NCBI GenBank assembly: GCA_964245075.1
Contig: CAXTLC010000008.1
Coordinates: 1-64,000 of the forward strand
Reading direction: 5' to 3'
Length of the DNA stretch: 64,000 nucleotides
DNA from: LMUY01 sp964245075
GTDB lineage: Bacteria > Pseudomonadota > Alphaproteobacteria > Acetobacterales > Acetobacteraceae
Positions 34,728 through 42,171 of this stretch are shown here, in pieces; the stretch's first letter is position 1; the number at the start of each line of letters is the position of its first letter. The position numbers and the translations under genes are program-made. Below the pieces are notes generated by a model, which was given only the letters and a program-made list of their open reading frames with translations, had not been told where the DNA came from and ran no database searches.

Positions 34728-34933
34728 CTCCCGAACGGCTCTGGCCCGGCGCGGACGGCGCCCCGGTGAGCTGCCGCGAGAAGCTGCGGGTGCTGGAGGA
34801 GAACCATGCCGAGTTGCAGCAGGCCATGCAGGATGCGTTCGAGGATGCCGTGCTGATGGGGGTGGACGCTGCCGCGATGCGCGCCGTCCTCACCGGGATG
34901 GTGTCCGGGCTGCGGAACCCGGGGCGGACGTGA
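34724..34933 (+). CDS. Small coupled protein, 69 residues
   Basis: 69 residues beginning with ATG inside the mlaD stop codon, and ending inside the start of the DUF2155 gene (GTGA). The sequence is acidic with a helical centre (KLRVLEENHAELQQAMQDAFEDA), which could pair as a short coiled coil. No signal or membrane segment. The tight coupling on both sides makes it a real gene; function not known. Confidence 0.7.
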   Translation: MTPERLWPGADGAPVSCREKLRVLEENHAELQQAMQDAFEDAVLMGVDAAAMRAVLTGMVSGLRNPGRT

Positions 34934-35301
34934 CGCGGTTTCTCCCCGGGCTGGCCCTGCTTCTGGCTGCCGCCGCGCCGGCGCCGGACGCTCCTTCGGC
35001 GCCGGATGGCTGGCTGCCGCGGGAAACGGCTGATCTGCTCGTGCTCGACAAGGTGAGCGCCAAGGCCACCAGCGTCACGCTCAAGGTAGGTCAGGCGGCG
35101 GACAATGCCTCGCTGTCCATCGCGGTGCGCGCCTGCTCGGTGCGGCCGCCGGACCAGGAGAAGGACGCAGCGGCCTTTCTGGACATCAAGGACAGCCGGC
35201 CCGGGGCGCCCGGCTTCCATGGCTGGGTGCTGAAGAACGAGCCAGGGCTGAACATGCTGGAGCATCCGGTTTACGACGTCCGCCTGGCGGGCTGCCATTG
35301 A
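34930..35301 (+). CDS. Periplasmic DUF2155 protein
   Basis: 123 residues with an N-terminal signal peptide (MTRFLPGLALLLAAAAPA) and the DUF2155 core: LLVLDKVSAKATSVTLKVGQ, then CSVRPPDQEKDAAAFLDI and GWVLKNEPGLNMLEHPVYDVRL. Two conserved cysteines (about residues 69 and 122) could form a disulfide. Function of the family is unknown; it is widely kept in alphaproteobacteria beside mlaD and NDUFA12. GTG start within the stop of the preceding gene; stop overlaps otsB. Confidence 0.85.
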   Translation: MTRFLPGLALLLAAAAPAPDAPSAPDGWLPRETADLLVLDKVSAKATSVTLKVGQAADNASLSIAVRACSVRPPDQEKDAAAFLDIKDSRPGAPGFHGWVLKNEPGLNMLEHPVYDVRLAGCH

Positions 35302-36032
35302 TGGATGCGCTGCCGCCATTCGAGCGCGCCGCGCTGCTGCTGGACCTCGACGGCACCCTGCTGGATTTCGCTCCCACTCCGGACCAGGTCGTGGTTCCGT
35401 CCGGCCTGTCCGACACGCTGGCGCGGCTGCGGGACACGCTGGACGGCGCGCTCGCGGTGATCACCGGCCGGCCCGTGGACCAGATCGACGCGCTGTTCCC
35501 GGGCGTGGTCCCCACCGTCGCGGGCGAGCATGGCGGCGCCCTCCGCCCCGCGCCGGGCGCTGCGCTGCTGCGGCCCGACCTGCCCGCCCTGCCTCCCTCC
35601 ATGCTCGCGGCGGCCGAAGCGCTCGCTGCCAGGCATCCCGGCGTGGTGGTGGAGCACAAGCCGCACGGCGTGGTGCTGCATTACCGCCTGGCTGAGGCGG
35701 CCGGCCCGGCGCTGGAAGCAGGGCTGGCGCCGATCGTGCAGCCGGAACTCGCGCGTTTTCACGTGGTCCCGGCCCATTACGCTTGGGAGGTGCGGCCGCG
35801 CAACGCCGACAAAGGGCGCGCGGTGGAGGCCGTGATGGCGCTGCCCGCTTTCGCCGGCCGGCTGCCCGTGTTCATCGGCGACGACGTGACGGACGAGGAC
35901 GGCATGCAAGCCGCCAGGCGAATGGGCGGCGCCGGGCTGTTCGTCCCGGAGGCATTTGGTGGACCAGCCGACGTGCGGGACTGGTTGCAGCATACCCGCA
36001 CGGGCTGGGCCGCCATGCCTGGCCAGGCATGA
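35301..36032 (+). CDS. otsB: Trehalose-6-phosphate phosphatase
   Basis: 243 residues of the HAD superfamily. Motif I DLDGTL (15-20) supplies the nucleophile Asp15 and the general acid Asp17. The Mg-binding motif IV is GDDVTDEDG near 193-201, and the TPP-specific VEHKPHGVVLHYR lies in the cap. It makes trehalose, an osmo- and desiccation-protectant. No otsA (synthase) is adjacent. The ATG overlaps the DUF2155 stop (TGATG); the TTG at 35298 is discounted. Confidence 0.9.
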   Translation: MDALPPFERAALLLDLDGTLLDFAPTPDQVVVPSGLSDTLARLRDTLDGALAVITGRPVDQIDALFPGVVPTVAGEHGGALRPAPGAALLRPDLPALPPSMLAAAEALAARHPGVVVEHKPHGVVLHYRLAEAAGPALEAGLAPIVQPELARFHVVPAHYAWEVRPRNADKGRAVEAVMALPAFAGRLPVFIGDDVTDEDGMQAARRMGGAGLFVPEAFGGPADVRDWLQHTRTGWAAMPGQA

Positions 36033-36050
36033 CCGCCGATCCGACGAAAA

Positions 36051-36245
36051 TCAGGCTCCGAGCTGGCGGACCAAGGCGCCGCCCGCCCACCAGAGCAGAC
36101 GGATGCTGATGACAGTGCTCAAAGCCATCAAGAGCAGCCCGACCCATGCATACGGCCGGTCCCGCGGTTGCGCGTCCCAATCGCTCGGGCTGTCATCAAT
36201 GGCCCAGAGCGAATCCACCTCGTAATCGACGCGCGCGAGCATCAT
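36051..36245 (-). CDS. Small single-pass membrane protein, 64 residues
   Basis: The frame from ATG 36245 (MMLARVDYEVDSLWAIDD) has AGGAA a few bases upstream. It ends with one hydrophobic segment (WVGLLLMALSTVISIRLLWW, about 35-54) and a short tail. The acidic N-terminal half is likely cytoplasmic. It lies between convergent otsB and divergent dgoK. No family recognised; the membrane segment and ribosome-binding site are the support. Confidence 0.55.
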   Translation of the reverse strand: MMLARVDYEVDSLWAIDDSPSDWDAQPRDRPYAWVGLLLMALSTVISIRLLWWAGGALVRQLGA

Positions 36246-36317
36246 GCATTTCCTGATCGTATCGGATTGGGAATACAAGTGCATTCTTAACGCAACGCTA
36301 ATGACGTGGAGCCCGGC

Positions 36318-37205
36318 ATGACTTTCATCGCGCTGGATTGGGGCACCTCGTCGCTGCGGGCCGCGCTGATGGCGCCGGACGGCACGGTGCTGGACCGGGT
36401 CGCCACGGGAGACGGCATCATGGCGGCGAACGGCCGCGCGTTCCCGGATATCTTCGCCGCGGTCGCCGGCCCCTGGCTCCGCCCCGGCGCAGTGGCCCTG
36501 GCGAGCGGGATGATCGGTAGCCGGCAAGGCTGGCTGGAAGCGCCCTATGCGGCCTGCCCCGCCGGGCTGGGCGACCTCGCGGCGGCGATCGTGTGGACGG
36601 AAGCGGCGGGCGCGCGCGTCGGCTTCGTGCCCGGGCTCAGCTGGCGCGACACGGACGTGATGCGCGGGGAGGAAACCCAGGTCGCCGGCGCGCTGGCCCG
36701 GCTCGGCCTCCGTGCCGGCCTGTTCGTGCTCCCCGGGACGCACAGCAAGTGGGCAATGGCGGCGGGCGGCGCCGTGACGGAGTTCCGCACCTTCATGACC
36801 GGGGAGGTGTTCGCCACCCTGCGCCGCCATTCCATCCTGGGCCGCACCCTCGCCGACGGCGACCCGGCTTTCGACGCCGGGGCCTTCGACGACGGCTGCC
36901 GCCGGGCGAAAAGCAGCGCCGCGGTGCTGCACGACCTGTTTTCCGCCCGCACGGAGGCTTTGTTCGGGCGGCGCAGCCCCGGGGCGCTGGTGTCCTACCT
37001 GTCCGGCCTGCTGGTCGGCGAGGAGGTCCGCGAAGCGCTGGCGCTGGTTCCGGCGGACGCCGTCACCCTCGTGTGCAGCCCCGCGCTGGCTTTGCCGTAC
37101 GGCCGCGCGCTGGCGATGCACGGGGTGGCGCACCAAGTCCTGGACGGGGACGTGGCGTTCGCCGGCTTGCACGCGGTCGCCCACGCCGCCGGCCTGTTCG
37201 GTTGA
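36318..37205 (+). CDS. dgoK: 2-dehydro-3-deoxygalactonokinase
   Basis: 295 residues of the DgoK family, which phosphorylates 2-keto-3-deoxy-galactonate in the De Ley-Doudoroff galactose/galactonate pathway. Landmarks are the phosphate loop DWGTSSLRAALM (about 6-17), SGMIGSRQGWLEAPY, PGLSWRDTDVMRGEETQ and LPGTHSKWA. The ATG at 36318 has GGAG 7 nt upstream; the GTG at 36306 overlaps that site. The aldolase dgoA follows by 13 nt, forming the classic pair. Galactonate dehydratase and transporter are not in the window. Confidence 0.93.
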   Translation: MTFIALDWGTSSLRAALMAPDGTVLDRVATGDGIMAANGRAFPDIFAAVAGPWLRPGAVALASGMIGSRQGWLEAPYAACPAGLGDLAAAIVWTEAAGARVGFVPGLSWRDTDVMRGEETQVAGALARLGLRAGLFVLPGTHSKWAMAAGGAVTEFRTFMTGEVFATLRRHSILGRTLADGDPAFDAGAFDDGCRRAKSSAAVLHDLFSARTEALFGRRSPGALVSYLSGLLVGEEVREALALVPADAVTLVCSPALALPYGRALAMHGVAHQVLDGDVAFAGLHAVAHAAGLFG

Positions 37206-37218
37206 GGGAACGCCTGCC

Positions 37219-37845
37219 ATGGACTTCGCCGCCCATCTCGCTGCCTTTCCCCTCGTCGCCATCCTGCGCGGGATCAGCCCCGCCGAGGTGGAGGCGGTTG
37301 GCGCCGCGCTGGTGCGCCATGGTTTCCGCATCCTGGAAGTGCCGCTGAACTCGCCCGATCCATTCGAAAGCATCGCCCGCCTGCGCCGGTCGCTGCCGGA
37401 GGCGATGATCGGCGCCGGGACGGTGATCGACCCGGACGACGCCGGGCGGGTGAGCGAGGCGGGCGGCCAGTTGGTGGTGATGCCGCATGGCGACACGGCG
37501 GTGATCCGGCGGGCGAAGTCGCTCGGCCTGGCCTGCACGCCCGGGGTCGCCACCCCGACCGAGGCGTTCGCCGCCTTGGCCGCGGGGGCGGACGCGCTGA
37601 AGCTGTTCCCTGCCGAAGGATTGCCGCCGGCGGTGGTGAAGGCGTGGCTGGCCGTGCTGCCCCGCGGGGCGGCGCTGCTGCCGGTGGGCGGGATCAACCC
37701 GGGCAATATGGCGCCATACTGGCAGGCCGGTGCGCGCGGCTTCGGCCTGGGCTCGGCGCTTTACAAGCCGGGGATGGGCGCTGCGGAGGTGGATGCGACT
37801 GCCGCGGCGTTCGCGGCGGCGGCTGGCGCGTTGCCGCCCCGCTGA
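37219..37845 (+). CDS. dgoA: 2-dehydro-3-deoxy-6-phosphogalactonate aldolase
   Basis: 208 residues, class I KDPG/KDPGal aldolase barrel. The Schiff-base lysine is in ALKLFPAEG (Lys128), with the glutamate in ILEVPLNSP (Glu40) acting with it. It splits the phosphorylated product of DgoK to pyruvate and glyceraldehyde-3-phosphate. Adjacent dgoK confirms galactonate over KDPG use. A hairpin follows at 37852. Confidence 0.93.
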   Translation: MDFAAHLAAFPLVAILRGISPAEVEAVGAALVRHGFRILEVPLNSPDPFESIARLRRSLPEAMIGAGTVIDPDDAGRVSEAGGQLVVMPHGDTAVIRRAKSLGLACTPGVATPTEAFAALAAGADALKLFPAEGLPPAVVKAWLAVLPRGAALLPVGGINPGNMAPYWQAGARGFGLGSALYKPGMGAAEVDATAAAFAAAAGALPPR

Positions 37846-37851
37846 CCTGTT

Positions 37852-37875
37852 GCTCCGCCGCGAACCGGCCGGAGC
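37852..37875 (+). terminator. Hairpin after dgoA
   Basis: GCTCCG-CCG (37852-37860), 5-nt loop, CGG-C-CGGAGC (37866-37875): nine base pairs with one bulged C, 7 nt after the dgoA stop. No long T-run. Plausible end of the dgo transcript. Confidence 0.45.
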
Positions 37876-37891
37876 GGAGCCTTCAATCTGT

Positions 37892-37907
37892 TGTGATATG
37901 GATCACC
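37892..37907 (+). promoter_or_regulatory. CRP/FNR-like palindrome TGTGA-N6-TCACC
   Basis: TGTGA (37892-37896), spacer TATGGA, TCACC (37903-37907), one mismatch from the CRP consensus TGTGA-N6-TCACA. It lies 83 nt upstream of the carrier-protein gene in an AT-rich patch of the promoter region. A CRP/FNR-family regulator could bind here; binding is not shown. Confidence 0.4.
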
Positions 37908-37989
37908 ACACCTGTAAACTCCACGTGACGTAGCCGTATGCATGGAGGGCGGGTGCCCCCTGCGTAACGACCGGCAGAAAGCCTGAACC

Positions 37990-38226
37990 ATGTCCCTGCG
38001 ATCGACCATATTTCAGCAGATGGCGGATATTGCCGCCCAGCAGAAGAAGATCCTGGCGCCGCTGTCCGACAGGTTGAGCCTGGCGGACACCGGCCTGGAC
38101 TCATTGTGCCTGGCGCTGCTCGTCGCTTCCCTGGACGACACGCTCGGGCTCGATCCCTTCAGCGCCGACCCGCCTTTTCCCGTGACCGTCGGGCAATTCG
38201 TGGCCCTGTATGAGAATGCCGCCTGA
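37990..38226 (+). CDS. Acyl carrier protein-like
   Basis: 78 residues with the phosphopantetheine attachment motif TGLDSLCLALL (Ser38). Helix I and the rest of the four-helix ACP pattern are recognisable, but the sequence is far from housekeeping AcpP and lacks its very acidic helix II. It overlaps the AMP-ligase gene by 11-17 nt. It likely carries the acyl or aminoacyl group activated by that ligase for a dedicated pathway. Confidence 0.85.
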   Translation: MSLRSTIFQQMADIAAQQKKILAPLSDRLSLADTGLDSLCLALLVASLDDTLGLDPFSADPPFPVTVGQFVALYENAA

Positions 38227-39562
38227 CCGCTCGCTGTGGGCGCTGACGGCGGGGGCGGGCCTGTCTGCGGGCCGGTTCCTGGCTGACGCCGGCCAGCGGC
38301 TGCAATTGGCGGACCTGGAGCGGCCCGACGGGCTGGACGGCCGGCTGCCAGGCCGGTCGGTGCTGATCTCGTCGGACCGGCAACTGCCGGCGGTGCGGGC
38401 GTTGCTGGCGCTGGACGGGGTGGCGCGGCGGATGGTGCTTTGCCCGCCGGATCTACAGCCCGGGCATCTGCCGGCGGTGCTGGAGGACGCGGCGGTGGAC
38501 GCCATCGTGTCCGACGGCACTGGCCCGGCCGCCGCCGCAGGACAGCCCATGCTGCCGATCCCTCCCGTCGCTCCGGCTGGGCGCAGCCTCGCCACCGAGT
38601 GGCTGCTGCTCACCTCCGGCACCACGGGCAGGCCGAAACTGGTGATGCACACCCTGGCCAGCCTGGCTGGCCCGCTGATGGACGGGCCGGCGGGGGCCGG
38701 CCAGGTTTGGAGCACGTTCTACGATGTCCGGCGCTACGGCGGGCTGCAAGTCCTGCTTCGGGCGCTGCTGGGCGGCGGCTCGCTGGTGCTGTCGCAAGCG
38801 GGGGAGCACGTCGGGGACTTCTTGCGCCGGGCGGGTGACGCCGGCGTCACCCACCTGCTCGGCACCCCGTCGCACTGGCGTCTCGCGCTGATGAGCGGCA
38901 AGGCCGGCTGCATCACCCCCCGCTACGCCCGGCTGTCCGGCGAAGTGGCGGACCAGGCCATCCTCGACGCGCTCGCTTCCGCTTATCCGGGCGCCGGCAT
39001 CGTCCACGCGTATGCCTCAACGGAAGCGGGCGTGGGCTTCGAGGTCACGGACGGGTTGGCCGGCTTCCCGGCCAGCCTGGTCGGCGCGCCAGACGCCAAG
39101 GTGGAGGTCCGCGTGGTGGACGGCTCCCTCCGGCTGCGCTCGGCCCGCACCGCCAGCCGCGTCCTGGGCGGTCGGGCGCCCGTGCTGGATAGCGAAGGCT
39201 TCGTGGACACCGGCGACATGGTGCAGCGGCGGGGAGGGCGCTTCCTGTTCGCCGGGCGGCGCGAAGGGGTGATCAACGTCGGCGGCCAGAAGGTTTACCC
39301 GGAGGAGGTGGAGGCGGTGATCGCCAGCCACCCGGCGGTGCGTGCCGTTCGCGTCTTCCCGCGGGCCAGCCCGGTCACCGGTGCGATCGCCGCCGCCGAG
39401 CTCGTGCTGCACGAGCAGGCGGCTCCCTTCGCCACCGTGCGGGCGGAGGTGCTGCAACTCTGCCGGGACGCGTTGCAGCCCCACAAGGTGCCGGCGTCGC
39501 TGCGGCAGGTGGACAGCATCGCCATCGCGGCGTCCGGCAAGATGGCGCGCACCGTTGCGTAG
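38210..39562 (+). CDS. AMP-forming acyl ligase (short, carrier-protein loading type)
   Basis: 450 residues of the ANL superfamily (acyl-CoA synthetases, adenylation domains), shorter than the usual 500-550 because the N-terminal subdomain is compact. Motif A3 is LLTSGTTGRPKLVMHT (about 129-144), A5 YASTEAGVGF, A7/A8 DTGDMVQRRGGRFLFAGRREGVINVGGQKVYPEEVE and A10 ASGKMART with the catalytic Lys. Start ATG 38210 or 38216 overlaps the carrier gene. It probably adenylates an acid and loads it on the adjacent carrier protein. Substrate unknown. Confidence 0.88.
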   Translation: MRMPPDRSLWALTAGAGLSAGRFLADAGQRLQLADLERPDGLDGRLPGRSVLISSDRQLPAVRALLALDGVARRMVLCPPDLQPGHLPAVLEDAAVDAIVSDGTGPAAAAGQPMLPIPPVAPAGRSLATEWLLLTSGTTGRPKLVMHTLASLAGPLMDGPAGAGQVWSTFYDVRRYGGLQVLLRALLGGGSLVLSQAGEHVGDFLRRAGDAGVTHLLGTPSHWRLALMSGKAGCITPRYARLSGEVADQAILDALASAYPGAGIVHAYASTEAGVGFEVTDGLAGFPASLVGAPDAKVEVRVVDGSLRLRSARTASRVLGGRAPVLDSEGFVDTGDMVQRRGGRFLFAGRREGVINVGGQKVYPEEVEAVIASHPAVRAVRVFPRASPVTGAIAAAELVLHEQAAPFATVRAEVLQLCRDALQPHKVPASLRQVDSIAIAASGKMARTVA

Positions 39563-40349
39563 CGTGCTGGTCACCGGGGGCAGCCGCGGGCTGGGCCTGG
39601 GGATCGCCCAGGCCCTGGCCGGCGCGGGGTTCCAGGTGGTCGCGCTGGCCCGGCAGGAGAGTGACGCGCTGCGGGCCGCACGCGCCGCGATGGCCGGCCC
39701 AGGGAGCGGCCCAGGGAGCGGCCCAGGGAGCGGCCCAGGGAGCGGCGGAGGGACCGGCGCGGGGCGCGGGGCGCTGCATTTCCGCGGCTTCGACCTTTCG
39801 GACGTGGACGCCATTCCCGCCCTGGTGAAGTCCTTGCGGGCCGAGTTCGGCGTGCTCTACGGCCTCGTCAACAATGCCGGCCTGGGCACCGCCGGCATCC
39901 TGCCCAACATGGCCGACCGGGACATTGCGCAGTTGCTGCGGCTGAACGTGCAAGCGCCGATGGTGCTGACCCGGCACGTGCTCCGCTCCATGATGACGGC
40001 GCGGGAAGGCCGGATCGTCAACATGTCGTCCGTGGTGGCCAGCAACGGCTACAGCGGCCTGTCCGTGTACAGCGCCACCAAGGCCGCGATGTCCGGCTTC
40101 ACCCGGTCGCTCGCCCGCGAGATCGGGCCGCTCGGCATCACGGTCAACGCCGTGGCCCCCGGCTTCGTGGCCACGGAGATGACGGACGGGCTGACGGAAG
40201 CGCAGCGTGCCCAGGTCGCCCGCCGCAGCGCGCTGGGGCGGCTGGCGGAGGTGGCGGACGTGGCGGCGGCCGTGGCCTTCCTGTTCAGCGACGCCGCGCG
40301 CAACATCACCGGCACGGTGCTCACCGTGGACGCCGGCAATACCGCCTGA
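39555..40349 (+). CDS. SDR ketoreductase (FabG-like) with a GPGS repeat insert
   Basis: 264 residues. Cofactor loop TGGSRGLG (about 8-15), NNAG, catalytic Ser in MSSVVASN and YSATKAAMSG, and the C-terminal ITGTVLTVDAG of FabG-type 3-oxoacyl-carrier reductases. After beta-2 it has a low-complexity insert (GPGS repeated four times) coded by a 12-bp tandem repeat. The start is uncertain: TTG 39555 (overlapping the ligase stop) or GTG 39564, both giving (M)RSVLVTGG-like N-termini; no ATG fits. It would reduce the carrier-bound keto group. Confidence 0.85.
   Translation: MRSVLVTGGSRGLGLGIAQALAGAGFQVVALARQESDALRAARAAMAGPGSGPGSGPGSGPGSGGGTGAGRGALHFRGFDLSDVDAIPALVKSLRAEFGVLYGLVNNAGLGTAGILPNMADRDIAQLLRLNVQAPMVLTRHVLRSMMTAREGRIVNMSSVVASNGYSGLSVYSATKAAMSGFTRSLAREIGPLGITVNAVAPGFVATEMTDGLTEAQRAQVARRSALGRLAEVADVAAAVAFLFSDAARNITGTVLTVDAGNTA
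39696..39743 (+). repeat. 12-bp tandem repeat, four perfect copies, inside the SDR gene
   Basis: Unit GGCCCAGGGAGC at 39696, 39708, 39720 and 39732. Each unit encodes Gly-Pro-Gly-Ser, so copy-number change would keep the reading frame and only alter a surface loop. Confidence 0.95.
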
Positions 40350-40358
40350 GCATGCCGG

Positions 40359-42092
40359 TCACGGCCGCCAGGCGCCGGCGGCGATCGCGGCGGCCAGGGC
40401 CGCGTCCAGGGGCGCGAACCGACCGGCCGTCTGGTGGTTCACCCAAACGGGATCGCCCGCCCCGGCGAAGCCGTCTTCCGCCAGCCGCGCCTTCGCCAGC
40501 TTGAACGTTCCCGTCATCTCCAACGCGGCGCAGAGCCGGACGAACAACGGCTGCGCGTAGGCCGGCAGGGCGGCCGCGAGATGGGCGTGGAGGGAGGGCC
40601 ACTCGAAGCCGGGTGCCACCGTCAGCGCCGCCATGCCGGCCCGGCCGTCATGGCCCGGCACGCGCACGCCATACACCGCCGCGTCCGTCACGCCGGGGCA
40701 GGCGCGCAGCACGGCAGTGACCTCGGCCGCCGAAACGTTCTCGCCCTTCCACCGGTAGGTGTCCCCGATGCGGTCCACGAAGTAGTAGAAGCCGGCGCTG
40801 TCACGCCGCAGCAGGTCGCCGGTGCGGAACCACGCGTCGCCGGGGGCGAACACGCCCGACAGCACCTTTGCCGACGAGGACGCTGCGTCCACGTAGCCGT
40901 CGAAGCGGCGTCCGCCGCTGCCGAGCCGGCCGATCGCTTCCCCGGCTTCGCCGTCCTCGCACCGGATGCAGTGCCCTGTGGCGTCGCGCGCCGGCTGGCC
41001 CGTTTCGGGATCGGTGCGGATCAAGGCGATGCCCATCCGGTGCCGCAGGACGGAGGGGACCCGGCCGATGGCGCCCGGCTTGCCTTCCACGTTGTACAGC
41101 GACACGCCGCCCTCGGTCGCCGCGTAGAATTCCAGGATCTGCGGCAAGGCGAAACGGTGCTGGACCGCCTCCCAGATGTCCGGCGCAAGGCCGTTGCCGC
41201 AGGCCAGGCGCAGACTATGCGCGCGTTCCGCCGGATGCGGGGGGGCGTTGAGCAGGTAGCGGCAGACCTCGCCGATGTATTGCAGGATGGTGCAGCCGTT
41301 GCCGGCAACATCGTCCCAGAACCGGCTTGCGGAAAACCGCTCCCGGATCAGCACGGAGCCGCCTGCGACCAGCATGGAGCCGACCGCGATCACGCCTCCG
41401 ACGCTGTGGTAGAGCGGCAGGCAGTCGTAAACCCGGTCTTCCGGCGTCGCGTCCGTCAGGCCGGCAAACCAGTACGACCATTCGATCACCCGCGCGTGGG
41501 TGATGATCGCGGCCTTCGGCAGCCCCGTGGTGCCGGAGGTGTAGATCAGCAGGGCGCGGTCCGTGGGCGCGGGCGGCCCGCGGGGAGGCGCATCGGCGGC
41601 GGCTTGCGGGTGGAACGCGGGCCAGGGGCGGCCGTCCCCGCCATGCACCCAGATCCGGATGCCGGGCGGCAGGCCGGGGGCCACGGCTTCCAGCGCGGGC
41701 AACAGAGGGTGTGCGACGATCAGGGCCGAGCCGCCAGACGCCGCGACGCAGTGCAGCAACGCGCTGCCGGTTAGGTTGGTGTTAAGCAGGGCCGCGACGC
41801 AGCCGGCGCTGCCCAGCCCGAGCCAGGTGGCGACGTAGTCCGGGCTATTGGGCATCAGCAGGCACACGGTTTGCCCGGCAGCCAGGCCCTGCGCCGCTGC
41901 CCAGCCGGAAACGGCCGCCGCCCGCGCCGCCAGGCCGCGATAGCTGAGCGTTTCGCGCTCGCCGATGAGCGCTGGGCGGCCATCATATGATCCTGCGAGG
42001 CTTGGCAGCAGGCTTGGCAAAGTGACGCCCGCCTCGGCGGCAGATACCGTACTTTGCAAAGCACGTATCCAGGCTGACAAAGCTTGTGACAT
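40359..42092 (-). CDS. Long-chain acyl-CoA synthetase (FATP/FadD6-like)
   Basis: 577 residues of the ANL superfamily, closest to the very-long-chain/FATP group. Motifs are LLIYTSGTTGLPKAAIITH (A3), LEFYAATEGGVSLYN (A5), FRTGDLLRRDSAGFYYFVDRIGDTYRWKGENVSAAEV (A7/A8, its parts separated by less-conserved residues), and the C-terminal ALEMTGTFKLAKARL with the catalytic Lys. The FATP-typical NVEGKPGAIGR is present. It activates a fatty acid to acyl-CoA. It is convergent with the carrier/ligase/SDR genes and divergent from the solute-binding gene, in the same locus. Confidence 0.9.
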   Translation of the reverse strand: MSQALSAWIRALQSTVSAAEAGVTLPSLLPSLAGSYDGRPALIGERETLSYRGLAARAAAVSGWAAAQGLAAGQTVCLLMPNSPDYVATWLGLGSAGCVAALLNTNLTGSALLHCVAASGGSALIVAHPLLPALEAVAPGLPPGIRIWVHGGDGRPWPAFHPQAAADAPPRGPPAPTDRALLIYTSGTTGLPKAAIITHARVIEWSYWFAGLTDATPEDRVYDCLPLYHSVGGVIAVGSMLVAGGSVLIRERFSASRFWDDVAGNGCTILQYIGEVCRYLLNAPPHPAERAHSLRLACGNGLAPDIWEAVQHRFALPQILEFYAATEGGVSLYNVEGKPGAIGRVPSVLRHRMGIALIRTDPETGQPARDATGHCIRCEDGEAGEAIGRLGSGGRRFDGYVDAASSSAKVLSGVFAPGDAWFRTGDLLRRDSAGFYYFVDRIGDTYRWKGENVSAAEVTAVLRACPGVTDAAVYGVRVPGHDGRAGMAALTVAPGFEWPSLHAHLAAALPAYAQPLFVRLCAALEMTGTFKLAKARLAEDGFAGAGDPVWVNHQTAGRFAPLDAALAAAIAAGAWRP

Positions 42093-42171
42093 GTACTGAC
42101 CGCCGCAGAAAGTTTACCATCGTAAAGTCTTAGTCTTGTAGTATGTATTTGCTGTTTCAAAGAATGAAGCG

